DNA of 64,000 nt, taken from positions 62,001 to 126,000 of the forward strand of contig DDRS01000031.1 in the NCBI GenBank assembly GCA_002343685.1, written 5' to 3'. Below, in pieces: positions 16,112 to 24,173 of this stretch. Both the position numbers and the translations under genes were made by a program. The notes beneath the pieces were generated by a model. The model worked only from the letters and a program-made list of their open reading frames with translations, had not been told where the DNA came from and searched no databases. This DNA is from Thiobacillus denitrificans (GTDB lineage: Bacteria; Pseudomonadota; Gammaproteobacteria; Burkholderiales; Thiobacillaceae). Position 1 is the stretch's first letter. Each line of letters begins with the position of its first letter.

Positions 16112-16672
16112 ATGAAAGATCTCAACGTCCTGCCAGACGATCTACCAGTCCCTATAGATGACGGAGCCTGCGCTTATTTAGAGGGAACCAAACTACCGTC
16201 GGTCACACTAGCGAGCACATCTGGCCGAAAGGTCGATCTCGGGTCAGAGATGGGGCGAATCGTTATTTTCTTCTATCCCATGACCGGAAGACCAGACGCA
16301 CCGCCAATGATTGGTTGGAACGAGATTCCGGGAGCACGAGGTTGCACGCCCCAGGCTTGTGCGTTCCGCGACCACTATTCCAAGCTGCGCGACCTTGGAG
16401 CAACAGTGTACGGCGTAAGCGCGCAATCACCGGCAGATCAGAAAGAAGCCGTGGAGCGCCTACACTTGCCCTTCGAACTGCTCAGTGATGGTTCCTTCGA
16501 ACTGACAAGGCAACTGAACCTTCCAACATTCGAATACGATTCCTTGCGCCTTATCAAGAGACTGACACTGGTAGTTGAGAGCGGCGTGATAAAGAAGGTT
16601 TTTTACCCGGTGTTTCCGCCAAACCAGAACGCGGCCGATGTCATAGCGTGGATTCACGCGAATCCGGCCTAA
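16112..16672 (+). CDS. peroxiredoxin (PrxQ/BCP-like), cassette gene
   Basis: 186-residue thiol peroxidase that reduces hydroperoxides. Key residues are GARGCTPQACAFRDHY, where the peroxidatic Cys and a second Cys five residues on match the PrxQ C-x4-C pattern, preceded by FFYPMTG. The C-terminal half (VYGVSAQSPADQKE; ELLSDG) also fits the thioredoxin-fold family. Its stop is embedded in an attC-like left half (GCCTAAC, 16667-16673), so it is probably an integron cassette. Confidence 0.88.
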   Translation: MKDLNVLPDDLPVPIDDGACAYLEGTKLPSVTLASTSGRKVDLGSEMGRIVIFFYPMTGRPDAPPMIGWNEIPGARGCTPQACAFRDHYSKLRDLGATVYGVSAQSPADQKEAVERLHLPFELLSDGSFELTRQLNLPTFEYDSLRLIKRLTLVVESGVIKKVFYPVFPPNQNAADVIAWIHANPA

Positions 16673-16695
16673 CGACGCAATCAACGCGGACGCGC
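16667..16695 (+). repeat. partial attC-like site
   Basis: GCCTAAC fits the R'' consensus and is followed by a GCGGACGCGC run like the stem of known attC sites, but the right half (L'/R') is absent because the next start codon follows at once. This is probably an attC truncated by recombination. Confidence 0.4.
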
Positions 16696-16696
16696 T

Positions 16697-17278
16697 ATGA
16701 ATGATCTCCACAACATTAACGAACCGAAAGCCATTCCGTCTATCTGGTCCGACACCCGCGCTGCCGGTTTCACTATGGCGTCCGAGCCGCTTACCTGTTC
16801 ACTGCTACGGACCCTGGCGGCATCAAAGCCCTCATCACGGTTTCTTGAGCTTGGCTCGGGTACGGGTTTATCAACCGCGTGGCTGCTTGATGGCATGGAC
16901 GCTGAGTCGCATCTAACCACTGTCGACAACGACGAATCGCTGCTGTCCATTCTCCAGAGCAATCTGGGTGCAGACCCACGACTGAAAGTTGTCTGCTCCG
17001 ACGGCGATGATTATTTGCGCGCGCTGCAGGGAGAGCACTTCGACTTCATCTTTGCCGATACATGGGCTGGCAAGTATCGCTTGCTTCATGACGCACTCGA
17101 ATTACTGAACCCGGGTGGTCTGTATGTCATCGATGACATGCTTCCACAACCCAACTGGCCGGAAGGTCACGCAGAAAAGGTGGCAGACCTTGTCAGCGCA
17201 CTGGAGAAAATGGAGGGATTTCATGTCACCAAGCTGTCTTGGGCCAGTGGTGTCATTCTTGCCACCAGGCTCTGGTAG
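16697..17278 (+). CDS. class I SAM-dependent methyltransferase, cassette gene
   Basis: 193-residue methyltransferase with the Rossmann SAM motif FLELGSGTGLSTAWLL, an acidic SAM-ribose residue (TTVDNDE) and FDFIFADTWAGKY, GGLYVIDDMLPQPNW. It resembles the caffeoyl-CoA/O-methyltransferase group; the substrate is unknown. It lies between two attC-like fragments, in keeping with a mobile cassette. A hairpin (GAGTGTGTGCG/CGCAGCACACTC, 17280-17320) follows. Confidence 0.85.
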   Translation: MNDLHNINEPKAIPSIWSDTRAAGFTMASEPLTCSLLRTLAASKPSSRFLELGSGTGLSTAWLLDGMDAESHLTTVDNDESLLSILQSNLGADPRLKVVCSDGDDYLRALQGEHFDFIFADTWAGKYRLLHDALELLNPGGLYVIDDMLPQPNWPEGHAEKVADLVSALEKMEGFHVTKLSWASGVILATRLW

Positions 17279-17430
17279 TGAGTGTGTGCGCAGGATGAAC
17301 GGCCAACGCAGCACACTCGATAACCTGCTACGTGGCGCGACTAGAACGGGTTGCGCCATCGTCGTGGGAGATGAACGTTTTGCCGTAGCGGCCCTTGTTT
17401 GCCCCGCCACCTTCCCTGCCTGAGAGCGAA

Positions 17431-17733
17431 ATGACCAGCCATACGGTTTTGTTGGAACACGGTTCCGTCTTGGTTCGCGTCATGGAACTGGCCGCGCTCG
17501 CTACGGCACCCGCGCACTACCACTCGACGGTGCATGAATACATCGTTTGCCTGGAAGGTGAAATAACCATCCACGCTAACGACGGCGAAGCGCCAAAGGT
17601 CCTGCAAGAAGGCGACCATGCATGCATCCCGGCGCGAGTCGTGCACTGGCTGAGGAACGAATCGCGGTTTACATCAAAGTATCTTCTCAGCCAATCTGGT
17701 GGTGACTATGACTTCCTTGAAGTTACGGTCTAA
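17431..17733 (+). CDS. cupin domain protein, cassette gene
   Basis: 100-residue single cupin. The metal-binding motif 1 is HYHSTVHEYIVCLEGEITI (H-x-H-x3-H...E) and motif 2 is GDHACIPARVVHWLRN. The ATG at 17431 is chosen because a longer frame adds only a low-complexity Pro-rich start. Its stop lies in GTCTAAC, an attC R''-like heptamer. Enzymatic or binding role unknown. Confidence 0.82.
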   Translation: MTSHTVLLEHGSVLVRVMELAALATAPAHYHSTVHEYIVCLEGEITIHANDGEAPKVLQEGDHACIPARVVHWLRNESRFTSKYLLSQSGGDYDFLEVTV

Positions 17734-17746
17734 CGCCGACTATCGT

Positions 17747-18298
17747 ATGACGGAACTGATTGAATTCGAGACCGATCGCCTTCGCTTGCGGCAGTGGCAA
17801 GTGGCAGACCGTGATCCTTTCGCTGCCCTCAACTCAGATCCAAGAGTCATGGAGTTCTTTCCATCTCCGCTCACGCGTGCCGAGAGTGACGTGATGGCTG
17901 ATCGCTGCGAGTCGCTCATCCATGAACGCGGCTGGGGCTTCTGGGCGGCTGAATTGAAGACTAATGGCAGGTTTATTGGGTTTGTCGGCCTCCACACCCC
18001 GTCCGCCGAACTCCCTTTTTCGCCATGTGTCGAGATCGGTTGGCGTCTTGCCTATGAGCACTGGGGGAAGGGGTTGGCATCGGAAGCCGCGAGGGGGGCA
18101 ATTCGTGTCGGTTTCCAATCACTCGGCCTAAGGGAAATCGTGTCCTTCGCCGCCGTCGGAAACCACAGGTCTCGTGCAGTCATGGAACGGCTAGGTATGC
18201 GCGAGTCTGGCACCTTCGAGCATCCGCAACTACCCGAAGGGAGTTTGCTTCGACTGCATTGCCTGTACCGTCCGGAACGCGATTGCCATGACGCATAA
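17747..18298 (+). CDS. GNAT N-acetyltransferase (RimJ/RimL-type), cassette gene
   Basis: 183-residue acetyltransferase beginning FETDRLRLRQWQ with the RimJ/RimL-like pattern. The acetyl-CoA loop is WGKGLASEAARGAI, followed by REIVSFAAVGNHRSRAVMERLGM. The ATG at 17747 follows the cupin stop by 13 bp. The target is unknown: it may acetylate ribosomal proteins, small molecules or an antibiotic. Confidence 0.88.
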   Translation: MTELIEFETDRLRLRQWQVADRDPFAALNSDPRVMEFFPSPLTRAESDVMADRCESLIHERGWGFWAAELKTNGRFIGFVGLHTPSAELPFSPCVEIGWRLAYEHWGKGLASEAARGAIRVGFQSLGLREIVSFAAVGNHRSRAVMERLGMRESGTFEHPQLPEGSLLRLHCLYRPERDCHDA

Positions 18299-18482
18299 GC
18301 TCACGGCCAAGAGGAAAATCAGGAGCAAAATCCGGACACCGTCCGTCTCCTTCTGCATACAGTAGTAAAGAGACAGCCGGGCAAACATCAACATAAGAAT
18401 CAAAACGATAGACCGGAAAAACGCGTGTCTCTATATTAAAAAACGTCCGGACCATGGGTCTCTATATTAACTGTTAGCCACT
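18299..18482 (+). other. spacer with a direct repeat before a second GNAT gene
   Basis: The 13-mer GTCTCTATATTAA occurs at 18427-18439 and again at 18458-18470, 31 bp apart, just before CTGTTAGCC (18471-18479), which resembles the right end of an attC site. The AT-rich repeats could be promoter elements for the next cassette. Confidence 0.35.
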
Positions 18483-19052
18483 ATGAATATCGATTTCGCC
18501 TCATCGGAGCATGCTGAACAAATCGCTGCGTTACACGCGGCAAGTTGGGCTGCAACATACAGCGATGTTCTGAGCCCGTATTATCTGGAGCACGTAGTCC
18601 CGACGGAGCGCCTGGCAATCTGGCAGGAACGTTTTGAAAATCCGAAAGCAAATCAATTTGCTTTGGTCGCCCTAGAGGCTGGGGTAGTGGTTGCGTTTGC
18701 CTGTGCATTCGTTGGGGAGCATTCAGATTGGGGCTCATATCTCGATAACTTACACGTCAAGCCATCTCATCAGGGTCGCGGCGTTGGCCGTAGTTTGCTT
18801 TTGCAGGTAGCCGCCATCTGTGAGCAAAGATGCTCGGGCCAAGGCTTGTACCTTTCAGTGAACCAGTCCAACTTACACGCACAGAGGTTCTATTTGGCGC
18901 TTGGCGCTCAAAATTCTCAAGCAGCGGTTTGGAATGCGCCCGATGGCACCAGTGTCCCAACTTTTCGGTTCAGTTGGGCATCCGCAGCCGCTCTTGCGGA
19001 AAACGCGGCTAACCAATCATTCAAGCGGGACGCGCTAAAGCGCGCCCCTTAA
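18483..19052 (+). CDS. GNAT N-acetyltransferase running into attC, cassette gene
   Basis: 189-residue acetyltransferase. The core is YLDNLHVKPSHQGRGVGRSL (acetyl-CoA loop Q-G-R-G-V-G), then GLYLSVNQSNLHAQRFYLALGA. The last residues (ANQSFKRDALKRAP) are read from an attC site, a hallmark of integron cassette proteins whose reading frame ends inside the recombination site. This is the clearest evidence that the region is a cassette array. Confidence 0.9.
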   Translation: MNIDFASSEHAEQIAALHAASWAATYSDVLSPYYLEHVVPTERLAIWQERFENPKANQFALVALEAGVVVAFACAFVGEHSDWGSYLDNLHVKPSHQGRGVGRSLLLQVAAICEQRCSGQGLYLSVNQSNLHAQRFYLALGAQNSQAAVWNAPDGTSVPTFRFSWASAAALAENAANQSFKRDALKRAP

Positions 19053-19069
19053 TTCATTCGTTGGGAGCC
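19008..19069 (+). repeat. attC site (integron recombination site)
   Basis: 62-bp imperfect palindrome. The left arm CTAACCAATCATTCAAGCG is followed by GGACGCGC, a short loop, then GCGCGCCCC and the right arm TTAATTCATTCGTTGGGAG. Outer and inner arms pair with small bulges, as in attC stem-loops, and GTTGGGA is close to the R' core GTTRRRY. Confidence 0.85.
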
Positions 19070-19084
19070 AGAATCAAAAAACCC

Positions 19085-19555
19085 ATGAGCATTCACGTCG
19101 CCACAACTGATACCGAGATTGCCGCGTGCTATCCGGTCATGCGAGAGCTTCGCCCACACGTTGCGGAGGAACAATTTCTTTCCCGGGTCCGAAGTCAGGA
19201 AAGTACGGGCTATCGGCTTGCTTATTTGCTAGAAGCAAATGGTGTGGTTGCCGTCGCCGGATTTCGAGTTGGTGAAAATTTGGCTTGGGGGCATTTCCTG
19301 TATGTTGATGACCTTGTAACTCTTTCCCAGTATCGTTCAAAGGGCTATGGTGCCCACTTGCTTTCCTGGCTTAAAGAGAAGGCTGAAAAGGAAGGTTGCG
19401 AGCAAATGCATCTTGATTCAGGAATACAAAGAAAAGAGGCACACCGATTCTATGAGCGTGAAGGCATGACCATGGCAAGCCTTCACTTTGCCGAAAAAAT
19501 AGCGCCCAACGAGGCGCTCCAGCCAATGCCAAGAAGCGGCGAGGCTGAGCTTTAA
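19085..19555 (+). CDS. GNAT N-acetyltransferase, last cassette gene
   Basis: 156-residue acetyltransferase (GNAT): FLYVDDLVTLSQYRSKGYG with GAHLLSWLKEKAEKEGC, then EAHRFYEREGM. The ATG at 19085 is preferred to an upstream in-frame start inside the attC. The last 17 residues (from APNEALQPM) are encoded by the following attC site, again typical of a cassette gene. Confidence 0.87.
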   Translation: MSIHVATTDTEIAACYPVMRELRPHVAEEQFLSRVRSQESTGYRLAYLLEANGVVAVAGFRVGENLAWGHFLYVDDLVTLSQYRSKGYGAHLLSWLKEKAEKEGCEQMHLDSGIQRKEAHRFYEREGMTMASLHFAEKIAPNEALQPMPRSGEAEL

Positions 19556-19563
19556 CGTTGTCC
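19504..19563 (+). repeat. attC site closing the cassette array
   Basis: 60-bp element starting GCCCAACGAGGCGCTCCAGCC and ending GGCTGAGCTTTAACGTTGTC; the outer and inner arms are complementary around a short loop (GCC AAGAAG CGGC). GCCCAAC is a perfect R'' core. Size and layout match a 59-base element. No integron integrase gene occurs in the window. Confidence 0.78.
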
Positions 19564-19570
19564 GATAGGC

Positions 19571-19744
19571 GCCGAACACCGGACATTGGACGAGTCAGGC
19601 TGAGAGGCCGCTACGGCCGAATAGCGGCCCCACAGCTAATTCCCGCTCTGCTGCTCAAGGCCTCCTAAACGAATATCTCACAAGGCACCTTAACCGGAAA
19701 AAAGTCTTGAACCGGAGGTGAACTGACTTCGAGGAATTTGATAA
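19571..19744. other. short spacer after the array
   Basis: Between the last attC and a small minus-strand gene. Nothing recognisable is seen. Confidence 0.3.
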
Positions 19745-19870
19745 TTAGGTGTGATGACGCGTCTTGCTGTCCTTCTTGTGCTCTTCGGCGCGGTGGCTGT
19801 TCATGTAAAGCGCTAGCCCCACGATAAATGCAACACCCAGCGTAAGACCAATCAAGGATTCGATACTCAT
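19745..19870 (-). CDS. small single-pass membrane protein
   Basis: 41-residue frame: a short N-terminus (MSIES), one hydrophobic helix (LIGLTLGVAFIVGLALYM) and a highly charged His/Lys-rich tail (NSHRAEEHKKDSK, RHHT). GGAAG lies nine bases before the ATG. The layout is like CcoQ-type or other small membrane accessory proteins, but there is no oxidase gene nearby. Composition and ribosome binding site support a real gene. Confidence 0.55.
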   Translation of the reverse strand: MSIESLIGLTLGVAFIVGLALYMNSHRAEEHKKDSKTRHHT

Positions 19871-19956
19871 CTGGGGCTTCCTTTCGTAGGTAAGCTGCGA
19901 CTGAGAGATGTAACAAACTAGAATCCACCTAAGATGGCGTATTGCCTCGAGTGCTG

Positions 19957-20417
19957 GAGCAAGTCAACTGGATCCGGAATTATTGCTAATTATTGAAAAC
20001 GAATAATTATTCGCCAGCCATAAAATGGCATAAGAGCCTGAAGTCGAGGCAACAGTTTGTAGCCTAACAGTTGTACTAGCCGTTCAATGGTTGCCGGTTC
20101 GGATAGAGGATACCCGGTCGGCCTAGCCGTGAGCAACGCGCGGAACGACAATCCGGCGTGCGTGGAGCCAATCGATGTGCCCTGAGATTCCTAGACCGAG
20201 CACCTCGAGAAGTCAGCGCCCTAAGTAATCCACACTAATGAAGCTGTCCTGCGGAAGCTTGAGGCTCAGCGATCCTCATGGGTGAGCAGCCGCCGGGGTG
20301 GCATGTCCATCAATCCGCTTGCATCTGATCTGAATGGCCTTCATCCGGTTTTATGGCTGGAGAATAATTATTCGTTTTCAATAATTACCAATAATTCGGG
20401 AAGCAGTTGGCTTGTTC
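19957..20417. mobile_element. 461-bp element with 69-bp inverted arms (MITE-like)
   Basis: The left arm 19957-20025 and right arm 20349-20417 are inverted repeats with 62 of 69 positions identical, including an uninterrupted 26-base run (the AT-rich TAATTATTGAAAACGAATAA and its flanks). The 323-bp interior has no gene. No clear target duplication is seen. The arms are much more AT-rich than their surroundings. It may be a non-autonomous transposable element or a large structured repeat; the right arm abuts a fragment of a metallopeptidase gene. Confidence 0.7.
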
Positions 20418-20418
20418 A

Positions 20419-20472
20419 AGGGGCGTTGACTAGTAGCGGGTTCAGTAGAAGTTCGTCTTTCGGAAGAGTTTT
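20419..20472 (-). pseudogene. fragment of a YgjP-like metallopeptidase gene
   Basis: The minus strand reads KTLPKDELLLNPLLVNAP followed by a stop, matching CSPKSELLLNPLLVKAP in the decayed YgjP-like gene at 27635-28272. The DNA is similar over the same stretch (the GACTAGTAGCGGGTTCAG core is identical). This is a short remnant between the inverted-repeat element and hipA. Confidence 0.7.
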
Positions 20473-21650
20473 CACGGGGAGCAACAAAAGCGGGCGATGT
20501 CCTGCTCCGGCACTCCAAAGCTCTCCATGATGCCGGCATACAATGGCATTACACCCATAACCTCATCCACGATGGCCCTGGATCGGGCAATGCCCCACTT
20601 CCGGCCCAGATCCGCAAGAGCCTCAGTCTTGATGGTCGGGTTAAGATCGAAGTTGAGGACGTGTTCCTGGTTGTCGTTGACGTTGGGCAACAGATCGAAT
20701 GAAGGCGCAAGCTCGTAGCCATCCGGGCCGCCCAGGAGCCAGAAGTTCTTCAGGTGGTCGTCGGTGTTCTTCACCATGGCGTTGAAAACCATCCAGCGGA
20801 ACAGGGCCGGGGCATCGCCGCCCGGGCGGCTGCCGTGCTTGCGTATCCAGTCGAGCAAGTCCTTGTAGCCCACGACGTACCAGCCGGTCGCTGCGAGCGC
20901 CGTCTGAAAACTCATCATGTGGCGCCGGCCGCCCTCGGGCGTCAGGTCAAAACGCTTGACCAGCAAGGCCCTGCGGTTTTCGCCCAGCTGCACAATTTTT
21001 GACTCCGGGACCACGAGCCCAGCCTGTCTGCCCAGTTCCAAGGTGGCTGCCTCCAGCCCCACCATGTCCACCTGGTCCTTGATGCTGGGAAACTTGGCGA
21101 GCCATTCGCCGTCCGTGTCATGGAGCAAGGCTTTTGGACGCGCGCCGCCGGGCGAACTGCCGGCATACAGCAGGGCCATATAGCCGCTATCACCACCATC
21201 ATGATGGCCCTGTTCGTATTGCTGCACCGCATGATGCAGTTCCTGCAACTCATAGTCATGTGGCTGTCGCGGTTGCCATTGCGTGCCGGGTGGAAGAAAT
21301 GCCAGCGCCCCCATCCCGCTATTGCCCAGCGCCCGAAGGAGATAGGGCGGTCCCTGCTCCGCCCTCGGCAGCGCCGCGCGGCGAATGAGCAGCTTGCGCC
21401 CCCAGTCGTCCGGCAGGGCGTCTTCGAAGATCATCAGGGGCGCGGTCAGGCGCTCCGTTTCCCATTCGGTTCCTTCCAGCGGCAACGCGACGGGATCGAG
21501 CGGGAACGCCAATGGATGCGCGAGATAGGCAGCCGTGTAGCGGAACGCCGAGCGATAGCTGCCGCGCGTGTCGGGATCGGAGAAGACGAGTTCGCCGCAC
21601 AAGACGTTTTTCCCGTCTGGCAGGGTCAGCCATACGTCGAGACGGATCAT
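20472..21650 (-). CDS. hipA: HipA family kinase toxin
   Basis: 392-residue Ser/Thr kinase of the HipA type, the toxin of a type II system that phosphorylates translation components and slows growth. It has the N-terminal HipA module (FEDALPDDWGR), the GSSPGGARPKAL loop that holds the autophosphorylated Ser in HipA, LVKRFDL, and the catalytic segment NTDDHLKNFWLL with the following DLLPN. Length is a little short of E. coli HipA. It overlaps the upstream antitoxin gene by 4 bp. The final residues (DIARFCCSP) extend to the edge of the metallopeptidase fragment, so the C-terminus may be altered. Confidence 0.92.
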   Translation of the reverse strand: MIRLDVWLTLPDGKNVLCGELVFSDPDTRGSYRSAFRYTAAYLAHPLAFPLDPVALPLEGTEWETERLTAPLMIFEDALPDDWGRKLLIRRAALPRAEQGPPYLLRALGNSGMGALAFLPPGTQWQPRQPHDYELQELHHAVQQYEQGHHDGGDSGYMALLYAGSSPGGARPKALLHDTDGEWLAKFPSIKDQVDMVGLEAATLELGRQAGLVVPESKIVQLGENRRALLVKRFDLTPEGGRRHMMSFQTALAATGWYVVGYKDLLDWIRKHGSRPGGDAPALFRWMVFNAMVKNTDDHLKNFWLLGGPDGYELAPSFDLLPNVNDNQEHVLNFDLNPTIKTEALADLGRKWGIARSRAIVDEVMGVMPLYAGIMESFGVPEQDIARFCCSP

Positions 21651-21967
21651 GGGTTGCGGGTTTTCCGGGCTGCCGGGCGGCGCACACGCTTTCTCGAGGC
21701 CGGGATCGCCCGCTCATTCTCATCGAACAGCGAACGCTGCTCGCGCAGAATATTCTGGATGTCCTGCCCGCGTCCCAAGAGATCGATCGCCTCCGCCCAG
21801 TACCGAATGGCCGTGTTGGGGTCGCCCTGCTCCATGCGACGCAGGGTGGGAACGGATACCCCGATCCGAGCGGCAAAATCGTCTTGCGTCTGCTCGGCCC
21901 TGATGCGCCACGCACGCAGCCGCTCGCCCAATAGTCCGAGTTCTTTAATAGAATCCACAGGTAGCAT
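21647..21967 (-). CDS. hipB: HipB-type XRE antitoxin
   Basis: 106-residue HTH protein: LGERLRAWRIRAEQTQDDFA, then ARIGVSVPTLRRMEQGDPN as the XRE helix-turn-helix, and a basic C-terminal tail (RKRVRRPAARK). It directly precedes hipA with an ATGA overlap. As in other hipBA operons it should neutralise the kinase and repress its own promoter. The 40-bp gap upstream is AT-rich and may hold the promoter, although read-through from the ubiquitin-like operon upstream is possible. Confidence 0.88.
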   Translation of the reverse strand: MLPVDSIKELGLLGERLRAWRIRAEQTQDDFAARIGVSVPTLRRMEQGDPNTAIRYWAEAIDLLGRGQDIQNILREQRSLFDENERAIPASRKRVRRPAARKTRNP

Positions 21968-22007
21968 TATTGGCGATTCTGCAATCTAATACAACTTATT
22001 GCTTGTT

Positions 22008-22754
22008 TTATTCCTCATGCGGCGCCGACCATAAGCCCGCCTCGCGTAACAGGCGCCGGTAGCGCATCTGAGTGGATTTCCCGACGCCGGCGTTGGTGGC
22101 CGCCTCTCCTTCCTCACGAAGATCATCGAGATAGTTCACCAGCTTGCCTGCCAGAATCCTCGAGTGCCCCAACTCAAGCAACCGGTTTCGCTGGCGCATA
22201 CGTTCGCTCGGCTCAGCCGTTTTCGGGGCATTTCCCGCCGCCGCATCAAGCGCGAGTATCTCGTCCATGGTGGATACCCGCGTCCAGTTGTTGCCCAAGA
22301 CGTAGACGAGGAAGAACCGTTCCTTGGGACGCTTCCTGCGCCTGGTCTCGATGTAGCGCACGGTGTCATCGAACTTGTGATACTTGCGGATCTTGTGCAC
22401 CGCCTGGCGCGAGCAGTAGCGACCGCGGTCGTTGTCGCCAACCGCCCAGCCGCGATCGCCCCAGAAGTAATTGTCCGGCTCGTTCATTTCCCAGCAACGG
22501 TGATCGTCCTGGCCATAGCCCTCGACGAAGATCATCAGCGATCCGGCAAAATCCGGCGTGGGGTCAGTTATGCTCATTGTTGACCTTTCGATCTCCCTAT
22601 CGGATGCGGCAAGCAACTGCTCAGCCAATTCCGGTTCAAACCCCAGGCCAGGAAGAGATTGCCTGGCGGCGGGAGTTTCGTGCTCGATGCAACGCTTTCG
22701 CGCGCTGCGCGAGACTGCCCAGGCAGGTGGACGTCTTGTGTCATTCCTACCCAT
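22008..22754 (-). CDS. unknown protein, last gene of the ubiquitin-like operon
   Basis: 248 residues from the ATG at 22754, which lies 3 bp after the E1 gene stop with GAGGGG seven bases before it. An internal ATG at 22577 (189 residues, AAAGG upstream) is an alternative start. The central part is rich in aromatic and charged residues (EGYGQDDHRCWEMNEP; YFWGDRGWAVGDNDRGRYCS), followed by a basic region (YIETRRRKRPKERFFLVYVL) and a C-terminal part that looks helical. No domain is recognised. Tight spacing implies a function with the E1, JAMM and Ub/E2 proteins, as substrate, effector or adaptor. Confidence 0.7.
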   Translation of the reverse strand: MGRNDTRRPPAWAVSRSARKRCIEHETPAARQSLPGLGFEPELAEQLLAASDREIERSTMSITDPTPDFAGSLMIFVEGYGQDDHRCWEMNEPDNYFWGDRGWAVGDNDRGRYCSRQAVHKIRKYHKFDDTVRYIETRRRKRPKERFFLVYVLGNNWTRVSTMDEILALDAAAGNAPKTAEPSERMRQRNRLLELGHSRILAGKLVNYLDDLREEGEAATNAGVGKSTQMRYRRLLREAGLWSAPHEE

Positions 22755-22757
22755 ATT

Positions 22758-23645
22758 TCATCCCCTCGAGCTGAGGCTAACCGCATTTATTGTCGCCACA
22801 TCGTGTTGTATGTAGCGCTCCACGCCGGCCGACGCGCCTGCTCCCTTAACGGTTTCGCAGAAGTAGCAGGGCGGTGCAGCGTCCTTATTACACATCACGC
22901 GGGCAAGGTCGCCGCGATAGTTGATGAACCGCTGGGGGTTGCGGATGCCCGTGATGTAAGCGATAAGCTCAGTGACAGCAAGCGAGGCCACGACACCGTT
23001 GATGGAAACAACGGAAGGCCCACCTTCATCGAGCAGGCCTTTTGGCACACCGTAAAGTGCTTCCCTGTCTTTGCGGCTTGCATCGTTTTCCAAATCCCGT
23101 CGTGCCTGCTCCAGATCGATTTCGCCAAGACAGATCGGGCATCCCGGCTCGGTTCCGGTAAATAGCACTCGACCACCGTAGCAAAGCCCGCCTTCTATTG
23201 ATATGTCGCTGGCCAGATCGAAATAGGGCTTTCGGTAGGCCAAGGCATACTCCGTCAGTACGAGACGGGCTCCGTCATTGTCCAGGCAGCCGACCAGAAC
23301 GCCCCCGTCCCGCAACGCAGAAAATGCTTCGGCCGAGCGGATAGAAGCATAGACCGTATTAACCTTAATGGATGGATCAATCGAGGCGATCGCCCGCTTC
23401 GCGATTTCGACCTTCGGGGTCCCCGGGATCGGGTCGTCATGGCGTGCCAAAATGTAACGATTCAAATTTGAGCGGCTCAACTCTTCGTCGTCGATCACGG
23501 TGATCTCTCCGACACCGGCAAAAGCCGCTTGCTGGATAACGTGCTGCCCCAGCCCGCCGCCACCGATGATGACGAGGTGGCTTTGGCGGAGCATTTCCTG
23601 ACCATCTTTGCCGAAAAAGCGGATGTTTCGATCAAACCTGTCCAT
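22758..23645 (-). CDS. E1-like ThiF/MoeB family adenylyltransferase
   Basis: 295-residue E1-type enzyme that would adenylate the C-terminus of a ubiquitin-like protein. It has RNIRFFGKDGQEML, the nucleotide loop VIIGGGGLGQHVIQQA, IDDEELSRSNLNRY (ATP and Arg contact motif), CLDNDGARL and two zinc-type pairs (CPICL and CYFC). It overlaps the JAMM gene by 14 bp. Bacterial E1 proteins next to E2-like and JAMM genes form ubiquitin-like conjugation systems, several of which act in phage defence. Confidence 0.92.
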   Translation of the reverse strand: MDRFDRNIRFFGKDGQEMLRQSHLVIIGGGGLGQHVIQQAAFAGVGEITVIDDEELSRSNLNRYILARHDDPIPGTPKVEIAKRAIASIDPSIKVNTVYASIRSAEAFSALRDGGVLVGCLDNDGARLVLTEYALAYRKPYFDLASDISIEGGLCYGGRVLFTGTEPGCPICLGEIDLEQARRDLENDASRKDREALYGVPKGLLDEGGPSVVSINGVVASLAVTELIAYITGIRNPQRFINYRGDLARVMCNKDAAPPCYFCETVKGAGASAGVERYIQHDVATINAVSLSSRG

Positions 23646-24171
23646 AGCCCCTCCTCAACATGGCCTTCATGGTAAGTCCCGTGGCGGCGTGCGCACTTCC
23701 TGCAATGCTCAGGCCTTTCAGTGCCTGCGGCTGGCGGCTTGGCGGCGACCACACCAAGCCGTCGAAACCGCTTGGTGCAACCACGACCGCTGCATAGGGA
23801 CGCTGCTTCAATCGCCAGAGCACGTGCGGCACGAACTCGCTCAAACCAAGCAAATCTGCTGGGGACAGGCATGCTGGATATGGGCTCGGGTGGGAATGGA
23901 ACTCGATCAGGGAGGCATTTTGGTCGTGGGCGCGCTTAATTAGGCGCGCCCGAGTTTCATCGGCGAGCTCGAGGTAATCATTTTCCTGCGAGACAAAATC
24001 CTGGCGGCTAAGCAGGATGGTTTCGATGTGCCGGAACACGACTTGCTGTTCGTTGGGTTGTTCATGCCGAGCCAGGAGGAAGGCACCTTCCTCGGTCTGG
24101 CTGTCGGGCGGGAGCAGGTGGTGCCGGAGCTCCCGCCACGCGGCGTCAGAAATTTCAATGACGCCGCTCAT
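23632..24171 (-). CDS. JAMM/Mov34-type metallopeptidase (deubiquitinase-like)
   Basis: 179-residue JAB/MPN protein. The JAMM zinc motif is complete: a Glu in the early EGAFLLAR segment, then LIEFHSHP-SPYPACL-SPAD (HxH, then S-x2-D). The ATG at 24171 is chosen because GGAAGGGG lies before it and it follows the previous stop by 2 bp; a longer frame overlaps the upstream gene. By family knowledge it would remove or process ubiquitin-like modifiers at an isopeptide or C-terminal tail. Confidence 0.88.
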   Translation of the reverse strand: MSGVIEISDAAWRELRHHLLPPDSQTEEGAFLLARHEQPNEQQVVFRHIETILLSRQDFVSQENDYLELADETRARLIKRAHDQNASLIEFHSHPSPYPACLSPADLLGLSEFVPHVLWRLKQRPYAAVVVAPSGFDGLVWSPPSRQPQALKGLSIAGSAHAATGLTMKAMLRRGYGQV

Positions 24172-24173
24172 GG

